DNA of 64,000 bases from Anomaloglossus baeobatrachus. Lineage: Eukaryota; Chordata; Amphibia; Anura; Aromobatidae. The stretch covers positions 423,808,743-423,872,742 of the forward strand of contig NC_134353.1 in NCBI RefSeq assembly GCF_048569485.1, in the 5' to 3' direction. The translations under genes and the position numbers were made by a program. Below are positions 45,972 through 57,660 of this stretch, piece after piece (the first letter of the stretch is position 1; each line of letters begins with the position of its first letter). Below the pieces are notes generated by a model. That model ran no database searches, was not told the DNA's origin, and worked only from the letters and a program-made list of their open reading frames with translations.

Positions 45972-46760
45972 GGGTAACTAAATGCTGCTTTCATCTCCAC
46001 CTGACCAGCACTTTTTGCCATATAATAACGATTGGTGGATCATGTGACCAGATCTGGTCACGATCTGCCTCCTCCTCCAATTGTAAAGCTTTACATAGGA
46101 AAGCTGCTTCTCCATTGCAGGAGGCTGCTGCTGAACTATAAAATCCAGGCTAGAGTTTTTATGGATTGAAGTGCAGGTTAGTTTGTGGAAAGCAACACTA
46201 AGGCTACTTTCACACATCAGTTTTTTCCAATCAGGTACAATCCGGAAAAAAACGGGTAAACCGGATCCGGTATCGCATCCGGTTTATCCCCATAGACTTG
46301 CATTGTAACCGGATTGTACCTGATGGCTTTGCGGTGCATCCGTTTTTTTCCGGATGCGGCAAAATAAATAAATGCGGCGGCCGGATAGAACGTTCGCTGC
46401 AACGTTTTTTGCTCTGGCAAAAAAACCGCATCGCGCAGCATCCGGCCGCTGCGGCACATTTTCAATGCATGCCTATGGATGCCGGATGCAGCGCGATGCG
46501 GAAAACCGCATCTGGCCGCTGCATGCAGTTTTTTTCACTGCGCATGCTCAGTAGCGTGCCGCAACCGGAAAAAACCGGACCGGCCGCATGTAAAAACGTA
46601 TGCAAAGGATGCGGTGTTTTCACCGCATCCGTTGCATAGGTTTCACAGCCGGATTGAGCCGCACGGCTCAAACCGGATGTGTGAAAGTAGCCTAACAGTA
46701 GCTATCTTTCATATTTGAGGCATTTCAGATCCAGGGGAGTTCTGAATCCTGAGTTGATTA
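45972..46760. mobile_element. possible piggyBac-type element end, carrying a Harbinger MITE
   Basis: TTAAAGGGTAACTAAATGC at about 45969-45987 resembles a TTAA-flanked piggyBac-type end. A matching right end was not found. The Harbinger MITE 46202-46692 lies inside. Confidence 0.35.
46202..46692. mobile_element. Harbinger-type MITE (491 bp, TAA target duplication)
   Basis: Inverted ends GGCTACTTTCACACATC and GATGTGTGAAAGTAGCC with TAA at 46199-46201 and 46693-46695. The inside is filled with CCGGAT and GCATCC words, many in inverted pairs. No gene. Confidence 0.88.
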
Positions 46761-47661
46761 TGGTTTTAGTAGAAAGCATTGATTTCAAAACTTGTGCTTT
46801 CTATCAGCTCTCTGCACACCACTTTTGGGGGACATACACCCAGAACTGTGGAGTTGGTTAGGCAACCCTTTTGACACCCCAATTTCCATGACTCCCTCAA
46901 ACATAGCTCATGTTTAATTGACTTACTGTAGTAAAATGGTAACACCAGGCTTCTCATAATCCATCTTTTTGGCTTGAACAAAATATTTATTGGGATACTT
47001 TAGAACACAAACTTTAATAAATTCTAAATATGCAGGAAGGTGGGGGAGGGGGACTTTTTCATCTAAAATATACTGAATAACATTTGTGCAGCCTGAATAC
47101 TTTTCAAAATGAAACTCATCTGAGGCTGAAGAAATGGCAGTAGCTCTGCCAGGACCCAACTCCTCTTGGTCTTGGCAGTCCTGAAGCCCACTCATTCTAA
47201 CTGATAATTCATTTGGCTTCTTTTCCTTTTAGTAAGCTGTTGCTAATCAAGCCATATAACTTGGGTCGACAAACAGCTTCCATAATTTTACTTTTTTCAA
47301 TAGCGGTATCTGTTTCATTGATGTAGCAATACAATCTGACAATCTTAGTGAGACAGGCAAAACAGCAAGTTCTTAACTTCTGCCATATTCATGGTCACTG
47401 TAAATAAGTGAAGCAATTCCTTCAATTCAGCCACCTGTGTATTGACCTTCATTTAGTGTTCCTGAGGGTTGGCCATGTCAACAGAAGTGTTCCTGCTCAA
47501 CAAATTGCTCAATCAAGAGTGTCCCCACAGACTGGCTTGATAAACAATTGCCCCCTTTCCAGCATGTATCCAAGATGGAATCAATTTTATGGGTTCTGGC
47601 AGAAATAACCAGTTTACTCACTTGGCCAATCAGAATTCCAGCATATTCCTCTTGCAGACTA

Positions 47662-48412
47662 AGGGGTGCTTCACACACAGCGAGCTCACTGCCGAGATCG
47701 CTGCTGAGTCACGCTTTTTGTGACGCAGCAGTGACCTCATTAGCGATCTTGCTGTGTGTGACACTGAGCAGCGATCTGGCCCCTGCTGCGAGATCGCTGC
47801 TCGTTACACACAGCCCTGGTTCGTTTTCTTCAAAGCCGCTCTCCCGCTGTGACACACAGATCGCTGTGTGTGACAGCGAGAGAGCGACAAATGAAGCGAG
47901 CAGGGAGCAGGAGCCGGCGTCTGACAGCTGAGGTAAGCTGTATCCAAGATAAACATCGGGTAACCAAGGTGGTTACCCGATATTTACCTTAGTTACCAGC
48001 CTCTGCAGCTCTCACGCTGCCGGCTCCCTGCTCTCTGCACATGTAGCTGCATTACACATCGGGTTAATTAACCCGATGTGTACTGTAGCTAGGAGAGCAA
48101 GGAGCCAGCGCTCAGGGTGCGCGGCTCCCTGCTCCCTGCACACACAGCTGTGCGCTGGTAACTAATGTAAACATCGGGTAACCATACCCGATGTTTACCT
48201 TAGTTACCAGTCTCCGCAGCTTCCAGACGGCGGCTCCGTGCAAGCGCAGCGTCGCTTGCACGTCGCTGCTGGCTGGAGGCTGTTCACTGGTCGCTGGTGA
48301 GATCTGCCTGTTTGACAGCTCACCAGCGACCATGTAGCGATGCAGCAGCGATCCTGACCAGGTCAGATCGCTGGTCGGATCGCTGCTGCATCGCTAAGTG
48401 TGAAGGTACCCT
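47662..48412. mobile_element. non-autonomous DNA transposon with inverted ends (751 bp)
   Basis: AGGGGTGCTTCACACACAGCGA at 47662 is matched by the inverted right end TCGCTAAGTGTGAAGGTACCCT (ending 48412). The inside repeats 'acatcgggtaacca' and 'gcgatctg' words in both orientations. Flanks contain TA but no clean duplication, so Harbinger-type is a guess. A relative with similar internal words is at 55003-55795. Confidence 0.65.
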
Positions 48413-48899
48413 TATAGCCAGCTAAAGTGTGTGCACAATACAGCACATGTGGTGACTAGGAGAGATGTGAAACAGCTTTAACAAGATTCCCCTAATTCTC
48501 AAGTACTTTAGAGCCTCTAGCAGTTCTGAGATTATTGCAGGCATTCATTGTCTTTGTTTTTACCCTTATCTGTAGAGGATGAGCTTCACTACTTGAATCT
48601 GCTGCACTTCATCTACATGATATATCTCAAGTATAAGTAGAGTAGAACAGATCTCCATAGTACCCTTTTGCCAAATTTTCTAAAATTGTTTTATGTCAAG
48701 ATTCCTTAGAAGCCAGCATAAATGCCATATAGAACATTGAAACACAGGAGGAGAAGGGAGTATTTGAATGCGAAAATTTGTTTATTTTAAACAAGGAGGG
48801 GTTTTGGCAAAAGACATTTAAAAACAGGTATAGAGGGCAAGAGAGGCAGCAAATATAGATATCAGTCTATTGCTAAGATGTATACGTGATGGCATAAAA

Positions 48900-49360
48900 C
48901 ATGGTGTTAAAATGCAGAGAACCTGCTGGAGGTGCAGTGATCCTTCATAACATTTATGTAGGATGAACGGTCAAAATATAAAGTGCTAAAATGCAAATAG
49001 ACCAAATCAGTGCAAATTCATTAGGTTACATGCAAGAACAGTTCTCTGTATAGACTCTCATATACAGGAGGCGAGGCATAAGAGCCTATCTTTAAGAGTC
49101 GGAGCCATCATAGGTTGATAAATGCCTTTTAAGAGGAAGTACTGATGCTGCGTTCGTGCCTGAAGTACAGAGATTACCCACCAACACGTGTTTTGCTTTG
49201 AGGGGGCTAGTGCACTCCAACTCACAGCTTCATCAGGGAGGGAAGGATCTGATGAATTTGCACTAATGATTTGGTCTCTATTTGCACTTTAGCACTTTAG
49301 ATTTCGACCGTTCATACTATATATGTTCTGAAGGATCACTGCACCGCCAGAGCCTAGGCT
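48900..49360 (-). mobile_element. short palindromic PLE fragment with hammerhead-like motif
   Basis: The left arm (about 48937-49025, containing gtgcagtgatcc and aaatagaccaaatca) is repeated inverted at about 49248-49345. Between them the minus strand reads CCCTCC, CTGATGA, AGC...AGC, AAAAC, GTGTT, GGTGGG (about 49188-49243), the hammerhead order with CCCTCC/GGTGGG as stem I. No coding part remains. Confidence 0.5.
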
Positions 49361-49585
49361 TTGATCAGGAAAAGAACAGATTTATAGGACATTTCATAAC
49401 GTTCCCAAATTCTTATGAAAAAATATTCAGCACATTCTGCATTGATCCGCTGTACCCAATTATATAGTTTAGGAGTCAATCCATTTTATACAGACTCCAC
49501 AATTCCATAGCCCTGCCCACACCTCTATCTGAATTAAAGTGCCTGCTAAATACAGGGGGGAAAAACATGCAGAAAGTATAGTTAA

Positions 49586-51276
49586 AGCTACATTCACATG
49601 ACTGTTCCGTTTTTGCGGTCTGCAAAAAACGTTTCACAGATGCAGCAGTGTGCCTTCTGTTTTTTCTTTTTTTTTTTTTTTTTTTGCGGACTGCAGAAAA
49701 CAGCAGCTAGAAAGATAAATAGATGGGTAGACAGCGAGATGAATTGATGGATGAAGGGATCGATGGATAATGAGACATAATGTGTCCCGTCACCCCCCTC
49801 CCCCCTGCATATTCTAAGCTGGCACCCTTTAGTGACTTTCATGTGGCACTAAAGGGTGCTTAGCCTTGTATTTTGCCAAAAAATAAATACATATAATAAA
49901 ACGTGGGGTCCCCCCTATCTTTTGTAGCCAGCTTAGGGTAAAGCAGATGGCTGCAGCCTGCAAACCACAACTGGCAGCTTCACCTTGGCTGGTAATCCAA
50001 AAGAGAGGGTACCCCACACTGTTATTTTAAAATAATTTAAAACAAAAAATGTGCAGTGCCCCCAAATTGGATCACCAGTCAAGGTAAAGCAGACAGCTGT
50101 GGTCTGGTATTCTCAGACTAGAGAGGTCCACAGTTATTGGACACTCCCCAGCCTAAAAATAGCAGGCCACAGCCGCCCCAGAAGTGGCGCATCTATTAAT
50201 GTGCCAATCCTGGTGCTTCGCCCCAACTCTTCCCATTGCCCTGGTGTGGTGGCAAACGGGGTAATATATGGGGTTGATACCAGATGTTTAATGTCACCTG
50301 GCATCAAGCCCTGGGGTTAGTGATGTCACGCGTGTATCAGATACCTGACATCACCAACACAGTCAGTAATTAAAAAGTTTTATTTGAAAAAACACTCTCC
50401 AAATATTCCCTCTTTCACCAATTTATTGAAAAGAACAATCAAATCCAGGTCTGGCATAATCCAAGAAGGGGGTCCCACGACTATCCATACCATAGTCACT
50501 GTCCCAGTCAATGAACAGAATGTTCCCCATTGGCTGGGAGAGCAGTGCAATGGCCTAAGCTAACATGAGGTCAGCCCAGGTCACTGCAGGGGATGATGAG
50601 CGCTGTTGTCAGTAGGTTAGATGAGAGCATTACCTGCTGTGACGATCTCCTGCACTCCTGACGTCAGCACTGTCACTGACTCCTATGCCCGCTGCGTTCT
50701 CAGCAGTATCGCGGGAGCCCGTGACGTCACCGCTAGTGACAGTCTCGGGCCGCCCGCAAGACATGATGTGAGAATGCAGCAGGCATAGAAGGCAGTGACA
50801 TCAGGAGAGCAGGAGTTTGTCACAGCAGGTAATGATCTCGTGTAACCACCTGACAGCAGCGTTCTTCATCCCCGTGGCTGCCTGCACTGCAGTGTGAGAA
50901 GCTGCTGACACTGCGGGCAGACACTGACATACTGCAGTGTGGGCAGCCGCCGGGCTGGCAGGGAGCGGGACACAGACTGCACGGGCACCCGGCGGAGGTC
51001 ACCTGGAAGTGCTTCCATGCGGCTTCCGGGGATTTTGCGGGCCCATTGACTTACATTGAGTCATGGTCCGTTATTACGGAACAGAATAGGACATGTTCCA
51101 TAATAACGGAGCGGACATATGGCATCTGATGTTTTTGTAGGATCGGATGCATACGGAAGTTCTTCCGTGTGCCATCCGATCCTACACAAAAGACATTGAA
51201 AAGATGGTCCTGTCAGTGGGTCCGCAAAAAAACAGGAACTGACCAGGACAGACGGAACGGTCATGTGAATGAGCCC
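49586..51276. mobile_element. non-autonomous Harbinger-type DNA transposon, copy B (1.69 kb)
   Basis: Left end AGCTACATTCACATGACTGTT and right end AACGGTCATGTGAATGAGCCC are inverted, with TAA on both sides (49583-49585, 51277-51279). The interior parallels copy A (6439-8175) block by block. No transposase is encoded. Its right end shows what copy A has lost. Confidence 0.75.
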
Positions 51277-51279
51277 TAA

Positions 51280-51640
51280 GTCATATTGCTGCCTGAATGA
51301 AGGCTTGTATATGTAGTGCTACAAAAATGATTACGTGATGCTGTATAAAGCTTGGTTGGGTTATTTTTGGAGAAAGCACTAGCTGTACAAGCATATATAC
51401 AGTAATCTTATGTGCACATTTCCAGGGTGCACTACTCAAATATGAGTTTACAACCCTTGAAGAATTAATATGCTTTACAGAATATAAAACCTAAAACAGT
51501 CAACACTGAACATGTGTACTTCCACGTTTAGCGTGCTGAGAGGAATAAGAAGATAATGAGTTGTGTAAGTGCCTGGAAAATGGTGGACTGACTAAAATGC
51601 ATGTTTTCTGCAGTAGAAAGCTAATGATTAGCATTTATCT
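51280..51640. other. no feature recognised
   Basis: AT-rich sequence without recognisable genes or repeat ends. Confidence 0.5.
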
Positions 51641-51699
51641 AAATATATAATTGCCTTATTCTGTCTGTCTTGCTCCAAAATGGTGTCCTTACGGTGACA

Positions 51700-51910
51700 C
51701 AAAGCTGATTGGCCGCTGGGCTCGCCATGGCCCCGCCCCCCGCACGGATTGGCCGCTCGCCCAGGCTCCGCCCGCACACGGATTGGCCGGCCGCTCGCCC
51801 AGGCTCCGCCCCCCACGGATTGGCCTCTCGCCGCGGCACCCTGCACGCATTGGCAACTCTGCCACGCCCCGCCTCCCTCATGCAATGCACGCTTGCTCTG
51901 GCCCCGCCCC
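51700..51910. repeat. short GC-rich direct repeats
   Basis: The unit 'cacggattggccgctcgcccaggctccgccc' and its variants recurs about five times. Open frames here follow from the repeats. Confidence 0.7.
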
Positions 51911-52439
51911 CCGCACGCATTTCCCGAACCGACACGGAGCCACGACTCCCAGGTGAGTACTGTACCCCCGGGAGCCCACATCAGCGTACGCCGCCAACCC
52001 AGCCGACACATACCCTCGCATTACTGGGGTTGCCGCCGTATGCTGGTGTGGGCTCCTGTGCGAGCGGGGGACGGGATATGCTGGTAACCATGGTAGCATA
52101 GTTACCAGCGCATCAAGGTCCTGCAGCAGCGGAACACACACACACACACACACACACACATATCAGATCACACACACATCACATCGCATCCACACACTCA
52201 CAACATCCTGGGATATCGCTTGCTTCTCGGCGGTGATACTGTGGAGTGACCTTCCAGGACCTGCCGGAGGATCACATGGCCAGAAGCATGTGGTATCTCC
52301 GGATGTTTTGTGTGTGAGCCCGTATGTGCGATATCGTCATTGTGTGTGTGAGTATATGCGATCGGATGTGTGAGTGTGTTCTGATGTGTGAGTGTGTGTG
52401 AGTGTATGCGATCGGATCTGTGAGTGTCGGCAGAGGAGC

Positions 52440-53440
52440 ACGGCATGCTGGGGGAGGCTGGGAGGAGAGAGGCTGATCCTGGGGAAGGCTGGGAGGGGGA
52501 GGCTGATGCTGGGGGAGGCTGGGAGGAGAGAGGCTGATGCTGGGGGAGGCTGGGAGGGTGTAGGCTGATGCTGGGGGAGGCTGAGAGGAGAGAGGCTGAT
52601 GCTGGGGGAGGCTGGGAGGGGGAGGCTGATGCTGGGGGAGGCTGGGAGGAGGGAGGCTGATCCTGGGGAAGGCTGGGAGGGGGAGGCTGATGCTGGGGGA
52701 GAGAGGCTGATGCTGGGGGAGGCTGGGAGGAGATAGGCTGATGCTGGAGGAGGCTGGGAGGAGAGAGGCTGATGCTGGGGGAGGCTGGGAGGAGAGAGGC
52801 TGATGCTGGGGGAGGCTGGGAGGAGAGAAGCTGATGCTGGGGGAGGCTGAGAGGAGAGAGGCTGATGCTGGGGGAGGCTGGGAGGGAGAGGCTGGGAGGG
52901 GGAGGCTGATGCTGGGGGAGGCTGGGAGGAGGGAGGCTGATCCTGGGGAAGGCTGGGAGGGGGAGGCTGATGCTGGGGGAGAGAGGCTGATGCTGGGGGA
53001 GGCTGGGAGGAGAGAGGCTGATGCTGGAGGAGGCTGGGAGGAGAGAGGCTGATGCTGGGGGAGGCTGGGAGGAGAGAGGCTGATGCTGGGGGAGGCTGGG
53101 AGGAGAGAAGCTGATGCTGGGGGAGGCTGGGAGGCGAGAGGCTGATGCTGGGGGAGGCTGGGAGGGGGAGGCTGATGCTGGGGAGGCTGATGATGGGGGA
53201 GGCTGTGAAGAGGGAGGCTGGGAGGGGGGAGGCTGAGAGAAGAGAGGCTGATGCTGGGGGAGGCTGAGGCTGGGAGGAGAGAGGCTGATGCAGGGGACAG
53301 AGGCTGATGCTGGGGACAGAGAGGCTGATGCTGGGAGGAGAGAGGCTAATGCTGGGAGGAGGGAGGCTAATTCTGGGAGGAGAGAGGCTGATGCTGGGAG
53401 GAGAGAGGCTGATGCTGGGGGCAGAGAGGCTGATGCTGGT
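52440..53440. repeat. about 31-bp G-rich minisatellite
   Basis: Units of the type GGCTGATGCTGGGGGAGG plus CTGGGAGGAGAGA, mostly 27-33 bases, repeat for about 1 kb with length variants. Larger blocks also recur (for example 52640-52800 against 52910-53070), showing higher-order duplication. Long open frames on both strands are shadows of the array. Confidence 0.95.
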
Positions 53441-53441
53441 G

Positions 53442-53705
53442 CAGCATGGGGGATGGAGCACGATGGGGAGTGCGCAGCATGGGGGATGGAGCACGTTTGG
53501 GAGTGCGCAGCATGGCGGATGGAGCACGTTTGGGAGTGCGCAGCATGGCGGATGGAGCACGTTTGGGAGTGCGCAGCATGGCGGATGGAGCACGTTTGGG
53601 AGTGCGCAGCATGGCGGATGGAGCACGTTTGGGAGTGCGCAGCATGGCGGATGGAGCACGTTTGGGAGTGCGCAGCATGGCGGATGGAGCACGATGGGGG
53701 GTGCA
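53442..53705. repeat. 33-bp minisatellite, 8 units
   Basis: Eight units of 33 bases begin CAGCATGGCGGATGGAGCAC and continue GTTTGGGAGTGCG. First and last units have variant CGATGGGG cores. Because 33 is a multiple of 3, each frame gives a regular peptide repeat, but no coding signal supports a gene. Confidence 0.95.
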
Positions 53706-54075
53706 CACCTCCCCCCAACACACACACACAACACACCACACACACACTGGGAACCACAAACACCGCCCTACACAGACACCCACACACACACAGACAACGC
53801 TGCACACACACAACACGCAACACACAAACACCGTGGCATACATAAATATACGCACATACCACGCAACACACACACATTGCACAAAACATACCTCCCCCAA
53901 AACACACCACACCCACACAAACCGCGCAACACACACAACGCTACAGACACACAGCGCTCCACAAACAACGCAACACACGCAACACATATACAACACCGCT
54001 CTCACCCCCCGCCACACCCAGACAACACCCAGAACATGTACAGCGCCCTACACAAACACTTGGTAACTACAGACA
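53706..54075. repeat. CA-rich degenerate tract
   Basis: Interrupted (CA)n and ACACC words, low complexity. A TA/TC run follows at about 54080-54112. Confidence 0.85.
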
Positions 54076-54111
54076 ACAACATCTATATCTATATCATATA
54101 TATATATATAT

Positions 54112-54735
54112 CTATCCTAAACTCTGCAGCCCGCTTAATCCACCTCTCCCCTCGCTACTCCCCAGCCTCGCCACTCTGCCAATCCCTTCACTGGCTTCCC
54201 ATCGCCCAACGACTCCAGTTCAAAACATTAACCATGACATACAAAGCCATGCACAACCTGTCTCCTCCCTACATCTGTGACCTAGTCTCCCAGTACCTAC
54301 CTGCACGCAACCTTAGATCCTCACAAGATCTCCTTCTCTGCTCCTCTCTTATCTCCTCTTCCCACAATCGTGTACAAGATTTCTCCCGTGCATCCCCCAT
54401 ACTCTGGAACGCTCTACCTCAGCACATCAGACTCTCCCCTACCGTGGAAAGCTTCAAGAGGAACCTCAAGACCCACCTCTTCCAACTAGCCTACAACCTA
54501 CAATAGCCCTCAGCCCAGTAGACCACTGCGCAACCAGCTCTGTCCTCACCTATTGTACCATCACCCATTCCCTGTAGACTGAGCCCTCGCGGGCAGGGTC
54601 CTCTCTCCTCCTATACCAGTCTGTCTTGTACTGTTAATGATTGTTGTACATATACCCTCTTTCACTTGTAAAGCGCCATGGAATAAATGGCGCTATAATA
54701 ATAAATAATAATAATATTATTAATAATATATATAT
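54112..54735 (+). pseudogene. L2-type LINE, 3' end of the ORF2 RT protein and tail
   Basis: The plus strand 54112-54506 reads NSAARLIHLSPRYSP, SLHWLPIAQRLQFKTL, TYKAMHNLSPPYI, PILWNALPQHIRLSP and SFKRNLKTHLFQLA, the conserved C-terminal end of CR1/L2-group ORF2 proteins, then stops. About 200 bases of 3' UTR with 'gtaaagcgccatggaataaatggcgctataa' and an (ATA/ATT)n tail follow. The 5' part is missing, as in most LINE copies. The frame over this stretch is still open. Confidence 0.85.
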
Positions 54736-54815
54736 ATATAAACAAAAATCATGCATTAACTAAACAATACGTAAATTCTAGAGTACCCGATGCGTAGAAT
54801 CGGGCCACCTTCTAT

Positions 54816-55002
54816 TGGATATATAAGATTCTTGGGTCTTTCCTGAACGGTCAGACCTACATCAGAGCCAAATTTTTAACATATGTGAAAAATAATCAAT
54901 TTGTCGGCCATACATGCCCAATAGTGTAACACTGGTCTGAGGGATATCTGATAAAACATCAAATAGCTCTGGTCTGTTATACACTTGTGTAGCTTTATGC
55001 TA
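54816..55002. other. no feature recognised
   Basis: Short AT-rich stretch between repeats with no supported feature. Confidence 0.4.
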
Positions 55003-55795
55003 AAGGCCCCTTTACACACTGAGACTTTCAGCGATCCCACCAGCGATCCCAACCTGATAGGGATCGCTGGTAAGTTGCTAGGAGGTTGCTGGTGAGAGGT
55101 CACAGAGTCAGACGCTCCAGCGATCCCACCAGCAACCTGACCTGGCAGGGATCGCTGGAGCATCGCTACACGGGTTGCTGGTGAGCTGTCACCAGCAACC
55201 AGTGACCAGCCCCCAGCGACGCACTGAAGCGATGCTGCGCTTGGTAACTAAGGTAAATATCGGGTAACCAACCCGATATTTACCTTGGTTACCAGCACAC
55301 ACAGCTACAGTGCAGAGAGCAGGGAGCAGCGCACACCGCTTAGCGCTGGCTACCTGCTCTCCTAGTTACAGCACACATCAAGTTAATTAACCGATGTGTA
55401 CTCTGCTACTCGTGCAAGGATCAGGAGCCGGCACTGACAGTGAGAGCGGCGGAGGCTGGTAACGAAGGTAAATATCGGGTAACCAAGGACAGGGCTTCTT
55501 GGTTACCCGATGTTTACCGTGGTTACCAGTGTCCGCAGAAGCCGGCTCCTGCTGCCTGCACATTTAAGTCCCCTTTACACACTGAGACTTTCTAGCGATC
55601 ATGCTTCACAGCGGGAAACAAAGGACCAAAGAATGGTCCTGAACGATTTGTAGCGATCAGCAACTTCACAGCAGGGGCCAGGTCGCTGATGTGTTTCACA
55701 CACTGCAATGTCGCTGGGGAGGTCGCTATTACGTCACAAAACCGGTGACGTTACCGCGATGTCGTTTGCGATGTTGCAGTGTGTAAAGCCACCTT
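55003..55795. mobile_element. non-autonomous DNA transposon with inverted ends (about 793 bp)
   Basis: AAGGCCCCTTTACACACTG at 55003 faces CAGTGTGTAAAGCCACCTT ending at 55795. A second left-end-like copy (cccctttacacactgagac) at 55569-55587 shows that one copy landed in or recombined with another. Words such as 'taaatatcgggtaacca' recur in both orientations, as in the element at 47662. No clear target duplication. Confidence 0.65.
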
Positions 55796-56017
55796 ATCAC
55801 TTATGTCTGCCAACATGATTTGGTGGTGGATAATCTGTTCATTGATTTTTTATTTTTTTTTTATTATGTTTAAGGTCTTCCAGATAAGTCATTAGGGTGG
55901 GACTAAACTCCGGTACTGTTCTGATGCTATCATGGTTGGAAGCCCTGTAATTGCATTTACTGATAATTGTTACTGCAAAACCATGACACCTCCATTTCTG
56001 CTTCAATAAACTTGGTG
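55796..56017. other. no feature recognised
   Basis: AT-rich sequence with a T run near 55847-55863. No gene supported. Confidence 0.4.
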
Positions 56018-56021
56018 TTAA

Positions 56022-57660
56022 AGGGAATCTGTCACCAGATTTGGTGACTATAAGCTGCAGCCACCTCCTGTGGGCTCTTATATACAGGATTCTAACATGC
56101 TGTATATAAGAGCCCATATAGAAAAGATAACCCCGGCACACTATAACTCCCAGAAAAAGGCAAGATGCGGTAATTAAGTATGCAAATTTCTTTATTTATA
56201 TATCAGGTTCTTAAATGTCTTTCAGAATAAGTGTATTTGGTCCAAACAAACTGGACGTTTCGGCCTCCGGCCTTCGTCACAATGGACTATTATCATGCAA
56301 TATCAAATGTGCGTAGACACTCGGCTAAGAGGCTGATAATTACAAAAATGCATGGAGTCTCGTATATACTTCACTGTGTTAGCTTGCATATCATAAGGCA
56401 ATACGGTATAATGCGTCAGGGGCACTTAGTGCCAGCGCAAGGGCTCTATGCTGGATATTATAGTCGATGGTGTTATGGTATCAGACCTATGTATATGGTA
56501 CCAGATAGGGCCAGCGCGTACTTTGGTCACAATAGCATAAAGGGCTAACCATAAATGGCGCTTGTTGTTGGGTCCTGCTGGAAGGCGATGGGATAAGTAA
56601 GCTGAAACAGCTGGTGAGCAGACCAGCATATGCTGAGGCAGTAAGGCTATTCTATGATGTCAGGCATATAAGGAGGGAAGCAGCCGGTAGAACCGGAGGG
56701 GAAAGCTGCCAGGACCAAACCGCCGCTGGACGAGTGTTCTGTGTAAAGATTCCTGCACAGTCTGCTGCTTCCCTCCTTATATGCCTGACATCATAGAATA
56801 GCCTTACTGCCTCAGCATATGCTGGTCTGCTCACCAGCTGTTTCAGCTTACTTATCCCATCGCCTTCCAGCAGGACCCAACAACAAGCGCCATTTATGGT
56901 TAGCCCTTTATGCTATTGTGACCAAAGTGCACGCTGGCCCTCTCTGGTACCATATACATAGGTCTGATACCATAACACCATCGACTATAATATCCAGCAT
57001 AGAGCCCTTGCGCTGGCACTAAGTGCCCCTGACGCATTATACCGTATTGCCTTATGATATGCAAGCTAACACAGTGAAGTATATACGAGACTCCATGCAT
57101 TTTTGTAATTATCAGCCTCTTAGCCGAGTGTCTACGCACATTTGATATTCCATGATAATAGTCCATTGTGACGAAGGCCGGAGGCCGAAACGTCCAGTTT
57201 GTTTGGACCAAATACATTTATTCTGAAAGACATTTAAGAACCTGATATATAAATAAAGAAATGTGCATACTTAATTACCGCATCTTGCCTTTTTCTGGGA
57301 GTTGTAGTGTGCCGGGGTTATCTTTTCTATATGTATATTTTTTTCCCCCAGAGCACCTACTCATCAGTGACGCGGAGCTTCTCCCCTACTATGTATATAA
57401 GAGCCCAGGCTGCTGTGTACAACATAAAAATGACTTTATAATACTCACCTAAACGGTTGGTTCGGTGCAGAGTGGACAGATGGGTGTCTCCGTTCTCTGG
57501 GTGCGGCACCTCATATTTTGGCCTTCTTGGTCCTCCTTCTGAAGCCTGGGTGCATGACGCGTCCTACGTCATGCACATGCGCTGGTGTTGAGGTCCTGCA
57601 CATGCGCACTACAATACTTTGATCTGCCTCAATGCCAGCCTGTGTGAATGACGTAGTACG
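56022..57660. mobile_element. piggyBac-type element (left end TTAAAGGGAATCTGTCACC), split by a PLE
   Basis: TTAA (56018-56021) followed by AGGGAATCTGTCACCAG is a typical piggyBac-type MITE end. The element continues after the PLE insertion at about 57408-57660. A right end was not identified, so the right limit is approximate. Confidence 0.5.
56117..57391 (+). mobile_element. palindromic Penelope-like insertion (1.27 kb) with 16-bp target duplication
   Basis: TGTATATAAGAGCCCA flanks the insertion at 56101-56116 and 57392-57407. Left arm 56117-56683 and right arm 56764-57332 are near-perfect inverted copies around an 80-base centre. A 59-base tail containing CAGAGCACC follows, like the tail of the 30246-34460 copy. 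Each arm carries a hammerhead-like motif with stem II GGCC/GGCC then GAAACG (about 56240-56290 minus, about 57160-57210 plus). No coding part. Mirror-image open frames are artefacts. Confidence 0.85.

Larger units (their letters stand above)
46848..49516. mobile_element. old hAT relic related to the CAGGGCTGTGGAGTCGG family
   Basis: The left end (cagaactgtggagttggtta, 46848) and right end (actccacaattccatagccctg, ending about 49511) look like mutated versions of the ends of the element at 38985-39637. Inner edges match too ('aatattcagcacattctgcattg' at about 49421-49443 and about 39508-39530). Two short minus-strand frames (46923-47195, 47478-47678) could be remains of a transposase, but I could not recognise them. 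A MITE and a PLE fragment are inserted. Confidence 0.45.
51641..54815. mobile_element. possible rolling-circle (Helitron/Helentron-like) composite repeat
   Basis: The left edge 'ctaaatatataattgccttattctg' and the right edge with hairpin CCCGAT-GCGTAGA-ATCGGG (54787-54805) followed by 'ccaccttctattgg' look like the ends of a repeat family that I associate with fish and frog genomes. A short hairpin close to the 3' end without inverted termini is the Helitron/Helentron shape. A standard CTRR end is not seen and no Rep/helicase is encoded, so this remains tentative. The interior holds GC-rich direct repeats (51700-51910), two minisatellites, a CA-rich tract and an L2-type LINE end. Confidence 0.4.

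Noticed and set aside
47478-47678. Minus-strand 66-codon frame as a host exon
   Set aside because: No splice sites or known similarity; it lies within a probable hAT relic.
52198-54066. Very long open frames (up to 578 codons) with proline/serine-rich repeats or Cys/Val-rich ends
   Set aside because: They follow the 31-bp and 33-bp minisatellites and the CA tract; no domain or splice context supports a gene.
56231-57217. Paired open frames of 60-105 codons on opposite strands
   Set aside because: They are mirror images caused by the PLE palindrome and resemble no known protein.
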